Assembly (NCBI RefSeq): GCF_000165425.1 | Contig: NW_001799144.1 | Coordinates: 66,386 to 130,385, forward strand | DNA from: Paramecium tetraurelia | Lineage: Eukaryota > Ciliophora > Oligohymenophorea > Peniculida > Parameciidae | DNA: 64,000 nt | Direction: 5' to 3' | Shown here: positions 61,159 through 64,000 of the stretch, in pieces | How positions within the stretch are numbered: position 1 is the stretch's first letter | Layout of the letters: every line of letters starts with the position of its first letter | The notes under the pieces: model-generated | What the model was told of the DNA's origin: nothing | What the model saw: only the letters and a program-made list of their open reading frames with translations | Databases searched by the model: none | Position numbers and translations under genes: made by a program

Positions 61159-62447
61159 TTGCCTTTAATGTTTTTAAATTTATTTTCTATTCAATACCTT
61201 CCTATTAATTCTATTCTAAATTTACAGAAAAATTTTTGCTTAGTTAAAACATATTAATTCTTTATATGTTCATTTTATATATTTTAATTTCTTAATAAAC
61301 ATAATTATACTACACACTTTATGCGTTAAATAAAAATTTAATGTTCTAAATTTAAATTTATAATAAAAAATTGCAAGTTCATTTCTATAAAAATGATAAA
61401 CTTTGAAAAATTGGATTTCTTTTTTAAAAATTTGGCTTGGTTATTTAGAAAAAGGTAGTTGAAAATGATGACTATTGTATTGAGTTTTGATGTGTGACAA
61501 ATTTTTAAACTTTATAATGACCTATAGGGAAAAAACTCAATGAAAGAATAAAAACAAGACAAAAATTACAATTGAAGACTTTGTTAAAGCTCAATTTAAA
61601 AGTTCATAGCCATAATTAAGATTTTTAAATGAATTCAACATCTTTTGATATAAATAGAAATAATCAATTACAGTCAATGAAGATTTGCCATTAATTTAAT
61701 GAATTGAAACCTTTGCATATTTTAGCACCTCCTTAATTGATTCAGAAGGAAGGAAGATGAATTTATTTAAACTTATTAATTATATTAAATAATAAGATAG
61801 ATTTTTTAAACTTTATTACTTAAACTTTTTAATTTTTGAAAATTTTTGATGCTCACATTCTCAATAAATCCTAAATTTTAAAGGAATGACATAATCAATT
61901 ATTTTATTTATACTTAATTGGTATTTCTAGCATAATAAGAAAAAAATTTATATATATATATAATTTTAGTTTTTTATTAATAATAATAAAACAGCAAATT
62001 ACTATTGATCCTTTAAACATTATGTAAATTTTATGCATTTTAAATTTTCATCCTTGTAAAATCCCCCCTATTTAAAAACCAAGTTTACGAAACCTACTTT
62101 TTGATTTTTTGACCTTTTTTGATTTAAAATTCAAAAATAATTCGTTAACTTTTCAAAATTTTTAACCCTGTATATTTGGAAAAAAATTCAGTTGCATAGT
62201 TTTTTTAGTTCTACAGAATTACGATCTAACCTAAAAAAGACATCAATCCGCAAAGAGCAATTAGGTTAAAATAAGACTGAATGTGCTAAAATAATTTTAA
62301 TACAAATTACTATAAAAAATTCATTATTACAATTTTCTTTATGTTAAGCAAATTTAGCATTATTATTTTGTAATCGTTAAAGATTTGGTAAGGATTTTTC
62401 AACCAAGTTAGTTTACTTTATTGTTTTAATTATATTTTTAAATCAGA
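61159..62447. other. Longest intergenic stretch in the window
   Basis: About 1.29 kb, extremely AT-rich, with homopolymer runs and several TTTTTGA-like repeats near 62100. No protein frame, tRNA or clear repeat could be supported. Confidence 0.5.
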
Positions 62448-63736
62448 ATGAATCGAGATATTATTTACACCTGCGATGTAAATAACACAAAAAATAATTT
62501 TTCGCGAACTCTCTATTTGTATGATAAAAAGATAGTGATCAGCAGCACAAAATAGGATTAGACAACTAATGATGCTGTTCAGGAATAAAGGGGTAGATCT
62601 ATTGACCTTAGTTCTTTTTCAACTACGATTAGTTGGATATTTAAGTATTTCACATAATCTAAATTATAGTAAAACAATAATTTAAGGGTTTTAAGTATCG
62701 TATTATTGTCGTTTTTCGAGTGCTTAAAAGTCTTTAACTTACAGAGGCAAGGCAGAAGATATGAAGCAATTAAAGAAATTACTGGATTGTAAAGTGCTGT
62801 ACACAGACTTCAATAATGATTATCTGTTTGTTAGTTCATTGCATTCAAAAGAGGATTCTGAAGTACTATTTTTAGAAGTATAATGATTAGATATAAAAAT
62901 ATGTTCAAAAAGCCACAAGTCAAGAAAAATTGGTAAAAAAGGTGAATTTAAAGATGAATTAATAAGTAAGCTTTTAATAATTATTTAAGTCGAAATTGGA
63001 AAAGGAGGTTAATATACTTTTTGAATTAAAATAATAAAAACATAAAAGTATTCTTGAAATAGAGGAAATTTATAAAGAATCAAATGAAATCATATTTATA
63101 ATGAAGTATTGTGAGGGGGGAACCCTATATAATTACATACTAAATAGAAAATACTAAATTGAATAATCAGAGATAAAATGTATCATGAAGAGGTTATTGA
63201 AAGGGGTGAAACACTTACATAAGTTAGGAATTATTCACAGGGATCTAAAGCTGGATAATATTGTTTTGGAAAAGGAAAATGATATAAAGTCTGTAAAAAT
63301 CATCGATTTTGGATTTGCTGTAGAATTTGGTTATTAAAACATAATGAGATGTGGTACTCCTGGGTACATGGCTCCAGAGATTTTAAATTAATAAGATTAC
63401 AATGAATTAGTTGATATTTATAGTTTAGGAAGTGTGTTTCATGCTTTATCGTCAGGATAAAAGTTGTACCCAGAATATAGAGATAAAAATCATTTAGTTT
63501 TCTTGAACAAATTAAATAAATATAAAATATCTTCTAAGATTATAGACACTGAATAAAGATAGCTCCTACTTTTGATGATCGGACACAGGAAACATCGACC
63601 TTCAGCTTCTTTTTGTTTAAAGCATTAGTTTTTCAGATAGAGGTCTGAAATTCCTCATCCAATAGAAACCTAACTAAAACTTTTGAACTTTCCAACTCTA
63701 AAAAATCCTTTTAGAAATTAAACTGGAAAGTATTGA
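62448..63736 (+). CDS. PH-domain-like protein kinase
   Basis: 403 residues after introns 62720..62744, 62863..62890 and 62966..62989. The N-terminal ~110 residues resemble a PH domain ([33 protein letters not shown]). The kinase domain has the ATP lysine region [12 protein letters not shown], helix C in [31 protein letters not shown] in [10 protein letters not shown] and [11 protein letters not shown], so the catalytic and metal residues are intact. A clear glycine-rich loop is missing: the place is taken by [15 protein letters not shown], as if the N-lobe had been shortened. PH-kinase order recalls AKT-like or Paramecium-specific kinase families; lipid-controlled signalling is an inference. 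Confidence 0.75.
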
Positions 63737-63835
63737 CAATTTGAATCGTTAATAACATAATCAAATGATTCATAAATGATTTTCTTAATAATTATATTTT
63801 ATAACCATAAATTATATGGAATAATCCTGTATTAT

Positions 63836-64000
63836 TCAACAGTAAATTCTTAATCCAAATGGGATTTTTAATAGACCTACTTCAATACACATCTTATTTT
63901 GAAACAATTGATTTACAGAAAGAGAAAGTTTTATTAAATCTAAATTTAGATCACCCTTTTAGACTTTTTCTGATGTTCCTTTCTTTAATATGGTTAATAG
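63836..64000 (-). CDS. 3' end of a gene cut by the window edge (tentative)
   Basis: A minus-strand frame is open from the window edge to a TGA at 63836. Residues such as KKGTSEKVQKGDLNLDLIKL look coding. A plus-strand frame from ~63858 is also open to the edge, so strand assignment is tentative. Confidence 0.35.

Noticed and set aside
1-64000. CRISPR array, bacterial operon, Shine-Dalgarno sites or prokaryotic insertion sequences
   Set aside because: The genetic code, tiny introns and eukaryotic gene families show ciliate nuclear DNA; no repeat-spacer pattern was seen.

Overview
The window reads as macronuclear DNA of a ciliate, most likely Paramecium. Three signs agree. (1) Open frames appear only when TAA and TAG are read as glutamine and TGA is the sole stop; read that way, conserved proteins such as MLH1 and a cullin run cleanly to TGA. 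(2) More than 60 introns can be placed by frame and homology. They are 19-32 nt long, begin GTA/GTG/GTT and end AG, and almost always carry a TGA or shift the frame. (3) Gaps between genes are short, very AT-rich and often under 100 bp. No rRNA, tRNA, telomere or certain mobile element was seen. Gene models below were made by hand-translating both strands; coordinates run from start codon to stop codon and include introns.

Layout. 1-3.2 kb: an unknown protein running off the left edge, then APC10. 3.2-14.1 kb: S11 DD-peptidase-like protein, ankyrin protein, EF-hand protein, coiled-coil zinc protein, PAK1IP1/MAK11-like WD protein, LENG1-like splicing protein and a multi-pass membrane protein. 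14.4-22 kb: a VHS-like/coiled-coil/AP-2 alpha-ear fusion, a longin R-SNARE, a cullin-3-like protein and a deoxynucleoside kinase. 22.3-27.5 kb: a double-CBM48 kelch protein, SPT2 and the splicing factor YJU2. 27.7-36.5 kb: three kinases or pseudokinases, MLH1 and one arm of an inverted gene duplication. 36.7-43.4 kb: a membrane protein, ribosomal eS31 with a divergent ubiquitin-like domain, a coiled-coil protein, the second duplication arm and an unknown protein. 43.8-51.5 kb: a giant ankyrin-WGR-PARP. 51.7-64 kb: a small multi-intron gene, a DNAJB-type J protein, a pseudokinase-MORN protein, two neighbouring PHD-type zinc-finger genes, a PH-kinase and a gene fragment at the right edge.

The genes do not form an operon or pathway cluster; this is ordinary mixed eukaryotic gene order. 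Recurrent themes are DNA repair and chromatin (MLH1, PARP, SPT2, two PHD proteins), ubiquitin and cell cycle (APC10, cullin, Ubl-eS31), membrane traffic (R-SNARE, AP-2-ear fusion), splicing (YJU2, LENG1-like) and signalling kinases. Several divergent gene pairs have start codons only 15-66 bp apart, so their promoters must be bidirectional or lie inside coding sequence.

Three genes (PARP, J protein, eS31) show a one-base disagreement that no GT-AG intron explains, and one kinase has an unsolved junction. These could be sequence errors, unusual splicing or decay. No wholly new system was proven; the strongest leads are the domain fusions and the recent inverted duplication.
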